64,000 bases of DNA, from assembly GCF_040834005.1 (NCBI RefSeq), contig NZ_CP162129.1, positions 2,504,001-2,568,000 of the forward strand. Direction: 5' to 3'. The stretch is from Paenibacillus sp. PL2-23. GTDB taxonomy: Bacteria; Bacillota; Bacilli; Paenibacillales; Paenibacillaceae. The translations under genes were made by a program, and so were the position numbers. This document shows positions 1 to 8,267 of the stretch, in pieces; positions within the stretch are counted from its first letter, which is position 1; each line of letters opens with the position of its first letter. The notes under the pieces were generated by a model, which saw only the letters and a list, made by a program, of their open reading frames with translations, was not told where the DNA came from and ran no database searches.

Positions 1-735
1 GAAATCAAAAAAGCGGTGAAGGGCGGCAAGGTAACCGTAGAAGGCAAGGTGGTGAAGGACAGCGGGTTCATTGTGGATCCATTCCTTCATACTGTCGCCT
101 TCGATGGCGAGAGGGTTGTCTATCGCAACTTCATTTATCTGATGCTGAACAAGCCGCAGGGTGTCATATCCGCGACGGAGGATGGACGGGAGAGGACCGT
201 TGTTGATTTGCTGAAGGCGGAGGACCGTCTGCTTCAGCCCTTCCCGGTAGGAAGGCTGGATAAGGATACCGTGGGCCTGCTGCTGCTGACGAATGACGGG
301 CAGCTTGCGCATGAATTGCTGTCGCCCCGCATGCACGTGGATAAGACTTACGAGGCGTGGGTGCTTGGCAACGTTGGCCAAGCCGACGCTGAGGCGTTTG
401 CCCAAGGCGTTCGCCTGGATGACGGCTATGTCACCATGCCTGCAGAGCTGACGGTATTAGAGAAGAGAACCGCAGAGGGAACGTCTTCGGATCCTGTCCT
501 GCACGTAGAGGAGAAATCTTCGCTGTCGCTTATTCAACTGACGATTCGTGAAGGCAAGTTTCATCAGGTGAAGCGGATGTTCGAGTCGGTCGGCAAGAGG
601 GTGCTTACGCTGAAGCGGCTCGCTATGGGCCCATTGGTGCTGGATGAGGGGCTGGGATTGGGTCAATATCGGGAGCTTACCCATGAAGAGGTAGAGCTGC
701 TGCGGGGCCACAGAGGCAAGTCAAAGGCAGAATAG
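1..735 (+). CDS. rRNA pseudouridine synthase, RsuA/RluB family (5' truncated by window edge)
   Basis: Converts a specific rRNA uridine to pseudouridine. The reading frame is open from base 1, and a GTG at 16 lies inside what reads as the end of an S4 RNA-binding domain (KVTVEGKVVKDSG), so the true start is upstream of the window. The catalytic domain shows LNKPQGV and the signature GRLDKDTVGLLLLTNDG; its Asp (codon 259-261) is the expected nucleophile. The motif KFHQVKRMFESVGKRV near the C-terminus also fits RsuA/RluB. Whether the target is 16S U516 or a 23S position cannot be told from this fragment. The HAD phosphatase gene follows after 34 bp on the same strand. Confidence 0.93.
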   Translation, partial: EIKKAVKGGKVTVEGKVVKDSGFIVDPFLHTVAFDGERVVYRNFIYLMLNKPQGVISATEDGRERTVVDLLKAEDRLLQPFPVGRLDKDTVGLLLLTNDGQLAHELLSPRMHVDKTYEAWVLGNVGQADAEAFAQGVRLDDGYVTMPAELTVLEKRTAEGTSSDPVLHVEEKSSLSLIQLTIREGKFHQVKRMFESVGKRVLTLKRLAMGPLVLDEGLGLGQYRELTHEEVELLRGHRGKSKAE

Positions 736-769
736 AGAGAAGGACAACTGGGGATAGGATGGTGCCATA

Positions 770-1567
770 ATGAAGCTGAAATATGAACTGATTGCGCTGG
801 ATGTGGATGGAACGCTGCTGACGGACGAGCACAAGCTGCCTGCAGAAGTGAAGGAGGCGGTAAGGGAGGCAGCCGAGGCCGGGGCCCGGATTGTGCTCTG
901 CACGGGCAGGGGACCGATGGGGGCGCTTCCTGTGCTTGATGAGCTGGGACTGGGCGGCGTGCTTATTGCGCATAACGGAGCAGTGACCGTCCGCTCGGAG
1001 ACCAAGGAGGTTCTGTTCCAATACGATATTGACAAGGACAAGCTTGGCGAATTTATCGCTTATTGCAGGGAGCAAGGCGTGCATTATGACGTTAACACCG
1101 CCTTTGACATGCTCATTGAGCGAGTGACGGATGAAGCTAAAGCGATGTATGCCCACCATAAGGTTGTGCCGCTGGAGGCGAACTTCGATGAGGGGCTGCC
1201 GGATGGCCTGGTCAAATTTACGCTGTTCGGCTCCAAGGAGCAGATGGACTTCGTCCAGTCCCATTGGGAGAAGCGTCCTGCCCTGCTGCAGCTCATTCGC
1301 AGCGGCGATCTGTTCATCGACGTGCAGCATCCAGATGCCAGCAAAGGCACGGCGCTGAAGCAGCTGGCTGCCGAGCTGGGTGTCGAGCGGGAGCGTATTC
1401 TGGCCATCGGCAATTATTATAATGATATATCGATGCTGGAGTTCGCGGGGCTCGGGATCGCAATGAGCAACTCGCCTGACGCCGTCAAGCGCGCGGCTGA
1501 CATACTGGCAGGCTCCAACAATGAAGGCGGCGTAGCGGAAGCGCTGCGAGAGCACGCCTGGGCGTAA
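770..1567 (+). CDS. Cof-type HAD-IIB family phosphatase
   Basis: A 265-residue haloacid-dehalogenase-type phosphatase of the Cof/YidA group, which usually dephosphorylates sugar phosphates or cofactor-related phosphates; the substrate is not predictable. Motif I is DVDGT (residues 11-15), motif II is CTGRG (Thr45), motif III is Lys192 in SKGTALKQLA, and the cap domain lies between motifs II and III. Motif IV reads IGNYYNDISML: the first acidic residue of the usual GDxxND is Asn215, while Asp219 is kept. The enzyme may still bind magnesium through Asp11, Asp13 and Asp219. It follows the pseudouridine synthase gene and may share its transcript. Confidence 0.9.
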   Translation: MKLKYELIALDVDGTLLTDEHKLPAEVKEAVREAAEAGARIVLCTGRGPMGALPVLDELGLGGVLIAHNGAVTVRSETKEVLFQYDIDKDKLGEFIAYCREQGVHYDVNTAFDMLIERVTDEAKAMYAHHKVVPLEANFDEGLPDGLVKFTLFGSKEQMDFVQSHWEKRPALLQLIRSGDLFIDVQHPDASKGTALKQLAAELGVERERILAIGNYYNDISMLEFAGLGIAMSNSPDAVKRAADILAGSNNEGGVAEALREHAWA

Positions 1568-1586
1568 TATGTCGCACAATTATAAG

Positions 1587-1619
1587 AGGACAGAGAGGGC
1601 GCGCGGCCCCATCTGTCCT
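1587..1619. terminator. inverted repeat between convergent genes
   Basis: AGGACAGA (1587-1594) pairs with TCTGTCCT (1612-1619) across a GC-rich loop. It lies between the convergent HAD and YjcZ-like genes and may end transcription from either side. There is no T-run on the plus strand and only a weak one on the minus strand, so this is a modest call. Confidence 0.45.
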
Positions 1620-1646
1620 GTTCGTCATGGTGTAGGGTTTCGTTTA

Positions 1647-1736
1647 TTACCAGAAAGTCTTCAGAATGATGACCAAAAGAATAAACAGAACCAGGATTAC
1701 ACCTGTCGTCGTGTAGCCTCCATGTACACCGGACAT
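1647..1736 (-). CDS. YjcZ-like small sporulation protein (29 aa)
   Basis: A very small gene on the minus strand. The peptide begins MSGVHGGYTTTG and continues as one hydrophobic segment (residues 13-25, mostly Val, Ile and Leu), ending KTFW. A Gly/Tyr-rich head followed by a single membrane helix is the pattern of the YjcZ family of tiny sporulation-associated membrane proteins. A strong ribosome site, TAGGAGGAAT (complement of 1741-1750), sits at good spacing before the ATG. It lies alone between the HAD phosphatase and the DEAD-box helicase. The family match rests on pattern and size only. Confidence 0.75.
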   Translation of the reverse strand: MSGVHGGYTTTGVILVLFILLVIILKTFW

Positions 1737-1877
1737 GCCAATTCCTCCTAGACTGTAATTTGCCGAAAGCGGGCCTGCAGGCCTTTGAGAGCTCCCCCGC
1801 CAATCGGTATACTCTATCTTATGTCAGCTGTCCCAAACGGTATGGACGCCTGCCCGATGAAGGGGGAATTGGGCGTC

Positions 1878-1910
1878 AAGAGGCCCGGCAAACCATTTGC
1901 CGGGCCTCTT
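1878..1910 (-). terminator. strong hairpin downstream of the DEAD-box helicase gene
   Basis: A perfect 15-bp stem (1878-1892 with 1896-1910) with a 3-nt loop, 20 bp beyond the helicase stop codon. The T-run after it is poor on both strands, so it may act as a 3'-end stabiliser as much as an intrinsic terminator. Confidence 0.65.
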
Positions 1911-1929
1911 GTTATATACATAGCTGCCG

Positions 1930-3576
1930 TTATTTGCTCCGGCCTTTGGAGCGGGGAGCCCCGCCTCCGGGCCGGCCGCCGCCACGCGCGCTGCCGCCGC
2001 CTGATCCGCCGGTATTGCGCGGGCCGCTGGTGCTGCGCGAGCTGCTTGCACTGCGCGGTCCGCCGGTCCCGCGTCCTCCGCCTTGGGAAGCGCCGCGCCC
2101 TTGTCCCGCCATTCGCGATTTCCCGGGACTCGCGTCATTGCGCTTGCCTGAGCGATCCGAGTCCTTGCCGCCTCCGCTTGTATATTTGTTGGCGAACATC
2201 AAATCCTCTTCGCTAATCTCCCACGGGTTGGACGATTTTTTCTTAGGCGCAGATGGTCCCTTAGCAGGCGCCTGTGCGCCGCGTCTGGAGCCTGGTCGCG
2301 CGGAGGCTGCTGCAGCCTGGTCCTGTCCTCTGCGTCCCGCAGCCTGGCTGCCGCCCCGGCTATTGGATTTGCCGCCTCGTGCAGCGCCGTCTCTGCCCCC
2401 TGAAGAACTGCGGCTGGAGGAGGCGGAAGAGCCCTTGCGTGTCCCGGATGAAAGTCCGCCTTCGCGGTCGATCGACTGATGCTCCAGACGGGCGTTGATG
2501 CTGCGCTCGATCGACGCGAGCTTGGAAGCGTCGTAAGGCGTGGCCAGCGTAACCGCCATGCCGGATTGTCCAGCTCGTCCGGTTCTGCCAATACGGTGAA
2601 TATAGCTTTCGCCGTCAAGCGGCATATCGTAGTTGTACACATGCGTAACGCCTTCAACGTCCAGTCCGCGGGCGGCAACATCCGTCGCCACTAGAACCTG
2701 AAGCTTAGCTTCGCGGAATCTCTTCATCACCTGCTCGCGTTTCGCCTGGGTCAGGTCGCCGTGCAGCTCATCCGATTCGAAGCCGGCGTCTTGCAGCGCT
2801 TCGTTCAGCTTCTTGGCGCGTACCTTCGTCCGGCAAAAGATGACGGCCAGATAGGGGCTGTGCTGCTCCAGCAGCTGAATCAGCGCCCGCTGCTTGCCGC
2901 GGTCTGTCGTATCAATAACAAGCTGCTGAATGCTGTCGAGCGTCACGTTCGTGCTTCGGATCTGCACATCCTCCGGCTCGTTCATATACGCGGAGGCAAG
3001 TCTGCGAATGGCATCCGGCATCGTCGCGGAGAGAAGCATCGTCTGGCGCGCTCGCGGCGTCTGTGTTATGATGCTCTCCACCTCGGGGAGGAAGCCCATA
3101 TGCAGCATTTGGTCCGCCTCATCCAGCACAAGCATAGACAGCTTGCCTAAGCTCACCGTGCCTCGCGTCATATGGTCGATGAGACGCCCAGGCGTCGCTA
3201 CAACGATGTGCGGGGCGCGCTGCAGCTTGCGAATTTGCGCTTCGACATCCTGACCGCCATAAGCGGCAAGCACGTTCGCCTCGAAGGCCGGAGCGAGCTT
3301 CTTCAGCTCCATCGTGATCTGAATGGCCAGCTCGCGTGTTGGCGTCAGAATGAGCGCCTGCACCTGCTCCTTCTGCGTCTGGATACGCTCCAGAATCGGG
3401 AGCGCGAAGGCCAGAGTTTTGCCCGTGCCGGTCTGCGCCTGCGCGATGACGTCGTGCCCTTTCATTAATATAGGTATGGTCTGGCGCTGAACCGGAGTCG
3501 GCTCGCTGATTCCGTTCATTCTCAATAATTCGTTCAGCTCCTGGGATATGCCGAGAGCTAGAAAGGCGTTAGACAT
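1930..3576 (-). CDS. DEAD-box ATP-dependent RNA helicase with Gly/Arg/Ser-rich tail
   Basis: A 548-residue RNA helicase of the CshA/RhlE type. Seen in order: Q-motif region (about 1-31), Walker A AQTGTGKT (47-54), TPTRELA, TPGRLID, the DEAD box (152-155), SAT (183-185), ATDVAARGLD and HRIGRTGRAG (327-336). From about residue 370 the protein becomes a long low-complexity tail rich in Gly, Arg and Ser, probably an unstructured RNA-binding extension. The chosen ATG at 3574-3576 has an AGAGGA ribosome site 9 bp upstream; the frame stays open 34 codons further but without a ribosome site. Such enzymes act in ribosome assembly, mRNA decay and cold adaptation. Confidence 0.94.
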   Translation of the reverse strand: MSNAFLALGISQELNELLRMNGISEPTPVQRQTIPILMKGHDVIAQAQTGTGKTLAFALPILERIQTQKEQVQALILTPTRELAIQITMELKKLAPAFEANVLAAYGGQDVEAQIRKLQRAPHIVVATPGRLIDHMTRGTVSLGKLSMLVLDEADQMLHMGFLPEVESIITQTPRARQTMLLSATMPDAIRRLASAYMNEPEDVQIRSTNVTLDSIQQLVIDTTDRGKQRALIQLLEQHSPYLAVIFCRTKVRAKKLNEALQDAGFESDELHGDLTQAKREQVMKRFREAKLQVLVATDVAARGLDVEGVTHVYNYDMPLDGESYIHRIGRTGRAGQSGMAVTLATPYDASKLASIERSINARLEHQSIDREGGLSSGTRKGSSASSSRSSSGGRDGAARGGKSNSRGGSQAAGRRGQDQAAAASARPGSRRGAQAPAKGPSAPKKKSSNPWEISEEDLMFANKYTSGGGKDSDRSGKRNDASPGKSRMAGQGRGASQGGGRGTGGPRSASSSRSTSGPRNTGGSGGGSARGGGRPGGGAPRSKGRSK

Positions 3577-3700
3577 GCTTGAAATTCCTCTTTTCCTATG
3601 TTCATATGAAAGTAAGTATAACAGTTGTTGGCGGCATGTGCATCTTCGATATGCATATGCTATGCTTGTATCCAGCATCTAGGAGAAGAGGTATGAGGAT

Positions 3701-3901
3701 ATGAGCGGTAACGGAATGAATAGGGCCGACATTGCGCCGGGCAAGGAAGTGAACATCGTGCTGAAGGCAGACCAGAGAACGGGCAAGCTGACGCGCGGCA
3801 TAGTCAAGGATATTTTGACCAATTCACCCCGCCACCCCCATGGGATCAAAGTGAGGCTGCAGGACGGCCAAGTAGGGCGCGTCAAAGATATATTGTCGTA
3901 G
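3701..3901 (+). CDS. ywbE: YwbE family protein
   Basis: A 66-residue protein matching the YwbE/DUF2196 family pattern: PGKEVNIVLKADQRTGKLTRGIV, then a basic segment and VRLQDGQVGRVKDIL. Families of this shape form a small beta-barrel-like domain; the function is unknown. It is divergent from the helicase gene and 32 bp upstream of the next gene. AGGAG and GAGG sequences precede the ATG. Confidence 0.85.
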   Translation: MSGNGMNRADIAPGKEVNIVLKADQRTGKLTRGIVKDILTNSPRHPHGIKVRLQDGQVGRVKDILS

Positions 3902-3933
3902 CCGCGCATGGAACGGCTTGTATATAGGGGGCG

Positions 3934-4242
3934 GTGAGCGTGGCTTTTGGCATTAACCGTACAGAGCTGAAGGAGTGGAAGGCGGCAGTCGCGAGAGGCG
4001 AGATCGCCTACCTGACACATTATTGGCTGGACCCGCGATTCCCTGGCATTCGCACGGTGACCAAGGTAGGCTGCAGCGATCTAGAGAAGCTGGCGGCTTG
4101 GTGCAGGGGGAACGGTCTGAATCCGGCTTATATTCATAAGAGAGAGCAATATCCGCACTTTGATCTGATTGGCGACAAGCAAGCGGATATTTTGAGAAAA
4201 GAAGGGCTGTATCGTCACATAGAGCGGTTCCATATGCAATAA
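3934..4242 (+). CDS. conserved protein of unknown function (YneQ-like)
   Basis: A 102-residue protein starting at GTG with a GGGGGCGG ribosome site just upstream; a second GTG at 3940 (reading VAFGINR) is also possible. The sequence AFGINRTELKEWK, then THYWLDPRFPG and TVTKVGCSDLEKL, recalls the B. subtilis protein YneQ from memory, so this name is tentative. No catalytic motif is recognised. It is rich in Trp, His and Tyr. It probably shares a transcript with ywbE upstream and the acetyltransferase 36 bp downstream. Confidence 0.75.
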   Translation: MSVAFGINRTELKEWKAAVARGEIAYLTHYWLDPRFPGIRTVTKVGCSDLEKLAAWCRGNGLNPAYIHKREQYPHFDLIGDKQADILRKEGLYRHIERFHMQ

Positions 4243-4278
4243 ACGCTTGGGAGAGCGGGAGACGGGGAGTGCTGAAGG

Positions 4279-5061
4279 ATGGATTTGGCCAAAAGAATCG
4301 AGGAAATGAGCTTAAACGGCTGGCCTGCGCTGCAGACCATATTGTATGACGGCTGGCTGCTGCGGCTCGCGAACGGTTATACCAAACGCTCCAATTCGGT
4401 GCATCCCATCTATGCGCATACGTATGACCTGGAGCAAAAAATCGCTTATTGTGAAAGCTTTTATGCTTCGCACGGACTGCCCAGTGTTTTCAAGGTTACG
4501 CCGTTTGCCCAGCCCGGGAATCTCGACGCGAAGCTGGAGGAGCTGGGCTATGAGCTCGTGGATCATACAATCGTCAAAACAGCCTCGCTCGAGAACATCC
4601 GACCTTCCCATTATGAAGAATTCAAGCTTGAGACGGAGCTTAGTCCTGAATGGCTGGCTGCGCTGGCCGGCATGCAAGGGTTAAGCGAGAGCCAGCAGGA
4701 GACGACCCGCCGCATGATGGAGGGGCTGCCGCTTCAGAAGGCATTCGTCCTGCTTCGCAGCCAAGGGGTCCCTGTGGCCTGCGGCATCGTCGTGCTGGAG
4801 CAGGGCTACGGGGGTCTGTACGATATTGTGACGGAGAGCCGGCATCGCGGTCAAGGCTTCGGCGAGGAGGTGGTCCGTCATCTGCTGTGGTGGGCCAGAG
4901 GGCAGGGGGCTCGTAAGGGCTATTTGCTGGTTGTAAAAAGCAACGCCGCGGCGAACCGCCTCTATGATAAATTCGGATATCAGCCCTTATACGAATATTG
5001 GTACCGGGTAAAACGGCAAGGGGGTAGCTCCTCCGCCAAACGCCCGCTTCAGGGCAAATAG
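4279..5061 (+). CDS. GNAT family N-acetyltransferase
   Basis: A 260-residue acetyltransferase. The C-terminal half carries the GNAT core: a beta-strand stretch VACGIVVLEQGYGGLYDIVTE, then SRHRGQGFGEEVVRHLL, which holds the Q/RxxGxG/A acetyl-CoA loop, then NAAANRLYDKFGY. The N-terminal half (GWPALQTILYDGWLLRLANGYTKRSNSV) resembles two-domain GNAT proteins of unknown substrate. Oddly, the last codons and the stop lie inside the first unit of a tandem repeat array (about 5036-5300): the TAG at 5059-5061 is part of the left arm of hairpin 1, so the last seven or so residues may come from the repeat. Confidence 0.88.
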   Translation: MDLAKRIEEMSLNGWPALQTILYDGWLLRLANGYTKRSNSVHPIYAHTYDLEQKIAYCESFYASHGLPSVFKVTPFAQPGNLDAKLEELGYELVDHTIVKTASLENIRPSHYEEFKLETELSPEWLAALAGMQGLSESQQETTRRMMEGLPLQKAFVLLRSQGVPVACGIVVLEQGYGGLYDIVTESRHRGQGFGEEVVRHLLWWARGQGARKGYLLVVKSNAAANRLYDKFGYQPLYEYWYRVKRQGGSSSAKRPLQGK

Positions 5062-5300
5062 ACGTATGTGGCACGTCTATTTTCTTCAAACCGTCTGTCT
5101 CAGCACAAATAGACGTATGTGGCACGTCTATTTCCTCAAACCACCTACCTCAGCACAAATAGACGTATGTGGCACGTCTATTTTGTCCAAACCGTCTGCC
5201 GCAGCACAAATAGACGTATGTGGCACGTCAATTTCCTACAAACCGCCTGCCTCAGGGCAAATAGACGTATGTGACACGTCTATTTCCGCCAGACCGCTTA
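5036..5300. repeat. tandem array of five 50-51 bp hairpin units
   Basis: Five units, each an arm AAATAGACGT, loop ATGTGGC, arm ACGTCTATTT, starting at 5056, 5107, 5157, 5208 and 5259. Arms pair perfectly over 10 bp in units 1, 2, 3 and 5; unit 4 has one mismatch and unit 5 has one loop change. The roughly 24-bp spacers are also alike (CAAACCGxCTGxCTCAGCAC pattern), and a spacer-like sequence precedes unit 1 inside the acetyltransferase gene. Spacers that nearly match one another exclude CRISPR. One 50-bp step among 51-bp steps breaks any reading frame, so the array is not read as coding. Confidence 0.9.
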
Positions 5301-5321
5301 CCTCAGCACATTTGCCGGAAG

Positions 5322-5415
5322 GCGGCGCTGGGTGCGATAGCGACACCACGTGTCGCTGTAGAGCGCCAGAACGCGGCGCTGGGTGCGGTAGCGACACCTC
5401 ATGGCGCTGTCCGCG
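5322..5415. repeat. pair of diverged GC-rich 51-bp hairpin repeats
   Basis: Two copies of GCGGCGCTGGGTGCG followed by a purine and TAGCGACACC begin at 5322 and 5373, exactly 51 bp apart. In the first copy AGCGACAC (5339-5346) pairs with GTGTCGCT (5350-5357), with an outer GGCGCT/AGCGCC pairing. The second copy keeps a weaker hairpin and runs up to the leuS promoter. Sequence differs from the array just upstream but the period is the same. Confidence 0.7.
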
Positions 5416-5416
5416 C

Positions 5417-5446
5417 TTGACATGACGGCGATGAAGCTACTATAAT
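5417..5446 (+). promoter_or_regulatory. sigma-A promoter of the leuS T-box transcript
   Basis: Consensus -35 TTGACA (5417-5422), 18-bp spacer, consensus -10 TATAAT (5441-5446). Transcription would begin near 5453, at the start of the T-box leader. Confidence 0.88.
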
Positions 5447-5452
5447 CGTGTA

Positions 5453-5745
5453 TAAATGTTTGACCATAAATGGAAGCTTGGAAGAGGAACAGTACTTGCG
5501 ACGTGGAGGCCTAGAGAGCCGGCGATTGGTGGAAGCCGGACCTGACGCGTGAGGAAGCTCGCCTTGGAGCTGTGCGTGCACCGGTAAGCTGGGGAAGCGC
5601 AACGTCTCGTCCGCGATAAGGACGTCAAGTGAGCGCAGGGCAAAGCATGTCTGGCGCTAACTAGGGTGGTACCACGGGAGATTGACCTCTCGTCCCTAGC
5701 GTTAATCCGCTGGGGGCGGGAGGTTTATTGTTTTTTTTGCAGAGT
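5453..5745 (+). promoter_or_regulatory. leucine T-box riboswitch leader
   Basis: A T-box leader that lets uncharged tRNA-Leu switch on leuS. The conserved T-box AGGGTGGTACCACGG is at 5663-5677. The Stem I region holds the expected GAACAGTA-type segment near 5486 and a candidate specifier CTC (Leu) at 5558-5560, in the context GAAG-CTC-GCC. The same context, GAAG-GGC-GCT, surrounds the glycine specifier in the glyQ leader, which supports the assignment. The terminator stem starts ACCTCTCGTCCC near 5684, pairs with GGGGCGGGAGGT up to about 5726, and is followed by a T-run to 5739. Confidence 0.93.
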
Positions 5746-5764
5746 GAATGAGGAGGAATTAGTT

Positions 5765-8203
5765 ATGAGTCAGGAGCAGCAGCGCCACGGCTATAATCCG
5801 CTGGAGATCGAGCCGAAATGGCAGCAACACTGGGATGCCAATAAGACGTTCCAGACAAAAGAGGAGCCGAATAAACCTAAGTTTTACGCCCTGGATATGT
5901 TCCCATATCCATCCGGAGCGGGGCTGCACGTCGGCCATCCAGAGGGTTATACCGCAACAGATATCGTATCCCGCTACAAGCGCATGAAGGGCTTCAACGT
6001 CCTGCACCCGATGGGGTGGGACGCGTTCGGCTTGCCGGCTGAGCAGCACGCGCTGGATACGGGCCAGCATCCCAGAGACATCACGTTCAAAAATATCGAT
6101 AACTTCCGCCGCCAGATCAAATCGCTTGGCTTCTCGTACGACTGGGATCGCGAGTTCAGCACAACCGACCCGGATTATTACAAGTGGACGCAGTGGATTT
6201 TTATCCAGCTGTACAAACGCGGTCTTGCCTATGTTGCTGAGGTGCCGGTGAACTGGTGTCCCGCGCTTGGCACGGTGCTTGCGAACGAGGAAGTCATCGA
6301 TGGCAAAAGCGAGCGGGGCGGACATCCCGTCATCCGCAAGCCGATGCGCCAATGGATTCTGAAGATTACGGAATATGCGGATAGATTGCTGGAGGATCTG
6401 GAGGAGCTGGACTGGTCCGAAAGCATCAAGGATATGCAGCGGAACTGGATCGGCAAATCGACCGGCGCCGAGGTGACCTTCGACATCGAAGGCCATGACG
6501 CTTCGCTGGTGGTGTTCACAACCCGTCCTGATACGCTGTTCGGGGCTACGTATTGTGTGCTGGCGCCGGAGCATGAGCTGGTGGCAAGCATTACAACAGC
6601 GGATCAGAAGGCTGCCGTGGAGGCTTACCAGGACGCCGCGGCACGGAAGAGCGATCTGGAGCGCACGGATCTTGCCAAGGATAAAACAGGCGTGTTCACA
6701 GGCGCGTATGCGATTAATCCCGTCAACGGCGCCAAAACGCCGATCTGGATCGCGGATTATGTGCTGGCAGGCTACGGCACAGGCGCGATTATGGCTGTAC
6801 CGGGCCATGACTCGAGAGACTATGAATTCGCCAAGCAGTTCGACCTGCCTATCATTGAGGTCGTGCAAGGCGGAGACTTGTCCAAGGAAGCATTCACGGG
6901 CGACGGTCCGCATGTCAATTCCGACTTCCTGAATGGCTTGTCCAATGAAGCCGCTATTCAGGCGATGATCCAGCGTCTTAAGGAGATTGGCAAAGGCAAG
7001 GCTAAAGTAACCTATCGTCTGCGCGACTGGCTGTTCAGCCGTCAACGGTATTGGGGCGAGCCGATCCCGATTCTGCATCTGGAGGACGGCACGATGAAGC
7101 CGGTGCCAGAGGAGCAATTGCCGCTCCGGCTGCCTGACGTGGACGCGATTAAGCCGTCCGGAACAGGCGAGTCACCGCTGGCGAACGTGACGGAGTGGGT
7201 CAATACGGTTGATCCGGAGACAGGCATGAAGGCGCGTCGCGAGACAAACACCATGCCGCAATGGGCGGGCAGCTGCTGGTACTACCTGCGGTTTATCGAC
7301 CCGAAAAACGCTAATGAAATTTGTTCGCCGGAGAAGCAGAAGGAATGGCTGCCGGTTGACCTGTATATTGGCGGTGCGGAGCACGCGGTGCTTCACCTGC
7401 TGTACGCTCGCTTCTGGCACAAGGTGCTGTACGACATCGGCGTTGTGCATACGAAGGAGCCCTTCCACAAGCTGGTGAACCAAGGCATGATTCTTGGCAC
7501 GAACAATGAGAAGATGTCGAAGTCGCGCGGCAACGTCATTAACCCGGATGACATCGTCAACGAGTTCGGCGCGGATACGCTTCGTATGTACGAAATGTTT
7601 ATGGGCCCGCTGGAGGCAACTAAGCCATGGAACACGAACGGAGTGGAAGGCACGTACCGATTCCTCTCCCGCGTATGGCGCCTCTTCGTGAACGAGGACG
7701 GCACGCTCAGCGCCAAGATTGGCGACGGTGAGACGACAGACGCGTTCAAGCGTGTATGGCACCGTTCCATCAAGAAGATTTCGGACGATTACGAGAACCT
7801 GCGTTTCAACACGGTCATCAGCCAGCTGATGATTTTTGTGAACGAGGCTTATAAGACGGACTCGCTTCCCAAAGAAGCGATGGCGCAGTTCCTGCAGATG
7901 CTGTCGCCGATCGCGCCGCATATCACGGAAGAGCTGTGGGAGAAGCTTGGTTACTCCGAGACGATTACGTATTCGGCATGGCCAGCGTATGAGGAGGCTT
8001 GGACAGTCGACCAAGAGGTTGAAATCGTTGTCCAGGTGAACGGCAAAATCGTGGAGCGCGTATCCATCGCGGCTGATACGAACGAGGCCGACATGGAGGC
8101 GCTTGCGAAGGAGCTCGAGAAGGTGCAGGAGCTGATCGCGGGCAAAACGATTCGCAAGGTCATTGCGGTCAAAGGCAAGCTGGTTAATATTGTAGCCAAT
8201 TAA
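5765..8203 (+). CDS. leuS: leucyl-tRNA synthetase
   Basis: Charges tRNA-Leu with leucine. The 812-residue protein shows the class I HIGH-type motif in [20 protein letters not shown], the editing (CP1) domain with [12 protein letters not shown], a tRNA-synthetase zinc/CP region, the KMSKS signature ([12 protein letters not shown]) and the anticodon-binding and C-terminal domains. The ATG at 5765 has an AGGAGG ribosome site; the open frame continues upstream through the T-box terminator but is not translated in the usual model. It is regulated by the leucine T-box. It converges with comER. Confidence 0.98.
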   Translation: MSQEQQRHGYNPLEIEPKWQQHWDANKTFQTKEEPNKPKFYALDMFPYPSGAGLHVGHPEGYTATDIVSRYKRMKGFNVLHPMGWDAFGLPAEQHALDTGQHPRDITFKNIDNFRRQIKSLGFSYDWDREFSTTDPDYYKWTQWIFIQLYKRGLAYVAEVPVNWCPALGTVLANEEVIDGKSERGGHPVIRKPMRQWILKITEYADRLLEDLEELDWSESIKDMQRNWIGKSTGAEVTFDIEGHDASLVVFTTRPDTLFGATYCVLAPEHELVASITTADQKAAVEAYQDAAARKSDLERTDLAKDKTGVFTGAYAINPVNGAKTPIWIADYVLAGYGTGAIMAVPGHDSRDYEFAKQFDLPIIEVVQGGDLSKEAFTGDGPHVNSDFLNGLSNEAAIQAMIQRLKEIGKGKAKVTYRLRDWLFSRQRYWGEPIPILHLEDGTMKPVPEEQLPLRLPDVDAIKPSGTGESPLANVTEWVNTVDPETGMKARRETNTMPQWAGSCWYYLRFIDPKNANEICSPEKQKEWLPVDLYIGGAEHAVLHLLYARFWHKVLYDIGVVHTKEPFHKLVNQGMILGTNNEKMSKSRGNVINPDDIVNEFGADTLRMYEMFMGPLEATKPWNTNGVEGTYRFLSRVWRLFVNEDGTLSAKIGDGETTDAFKRVWHRSIKKISDDYENLRFNTVISQLMIFVNEAYKTDSLPKEAMAQFLQMLSPIAPHITEELWEKLGYSETITYSAWPAYEEAWTVDQEVEIVVQVNGKIVERVSIAADTNEADMEALAKELEKVQELIAGKTIRKVIAVKGKLVNIVAN

Positions 8204-8212
8204 TTGGCAGCC

Positions 8213-8267
8213 CGAAGAGGTGGGCGGACATTAGCTGAAGAACAGCTATTGGCCGTTCACCTCTTCG
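8213..8267. terminator. two-part inverted repeat between leuS and comER
   Basis: CGAAGAGGTG (8213-8222) pairs perfectly with CACCTCTTCG (8258-8267), and an inner TAGCTG/CAGCTA (8232-8237, 8243-8248) pairs within it. The right arm lies in the last codons of comER. It is placed to stop both convergent transcripts, but lacks a clear T-run on either strand. Confidence 0.55.

Noticed and set aside
1760-2479. Pro/Leu-rich open frame opposite the helicase tail
   Set aside because: It is the complement of the Gly/Arg/Ser-rich tail and has the expected biased composition.
5036-5300. CRISPR array
   Set aside because: Spacers are nearly alike rather than unique, only five units exist and no cas genes are near.
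5066-5425. Open frame across the hairpin array giving a 119-residue repetitive peptide
   Set aside because: One 50-bp unit among 51-bp units changes the frame, there is no ribosome site, and the repeats are better explained as hairpins.
5759-7117. A 452-codon open frame on the minus strand opposite leuS
   Set aside because: Complete overlap with leuS, no recognisable protein.
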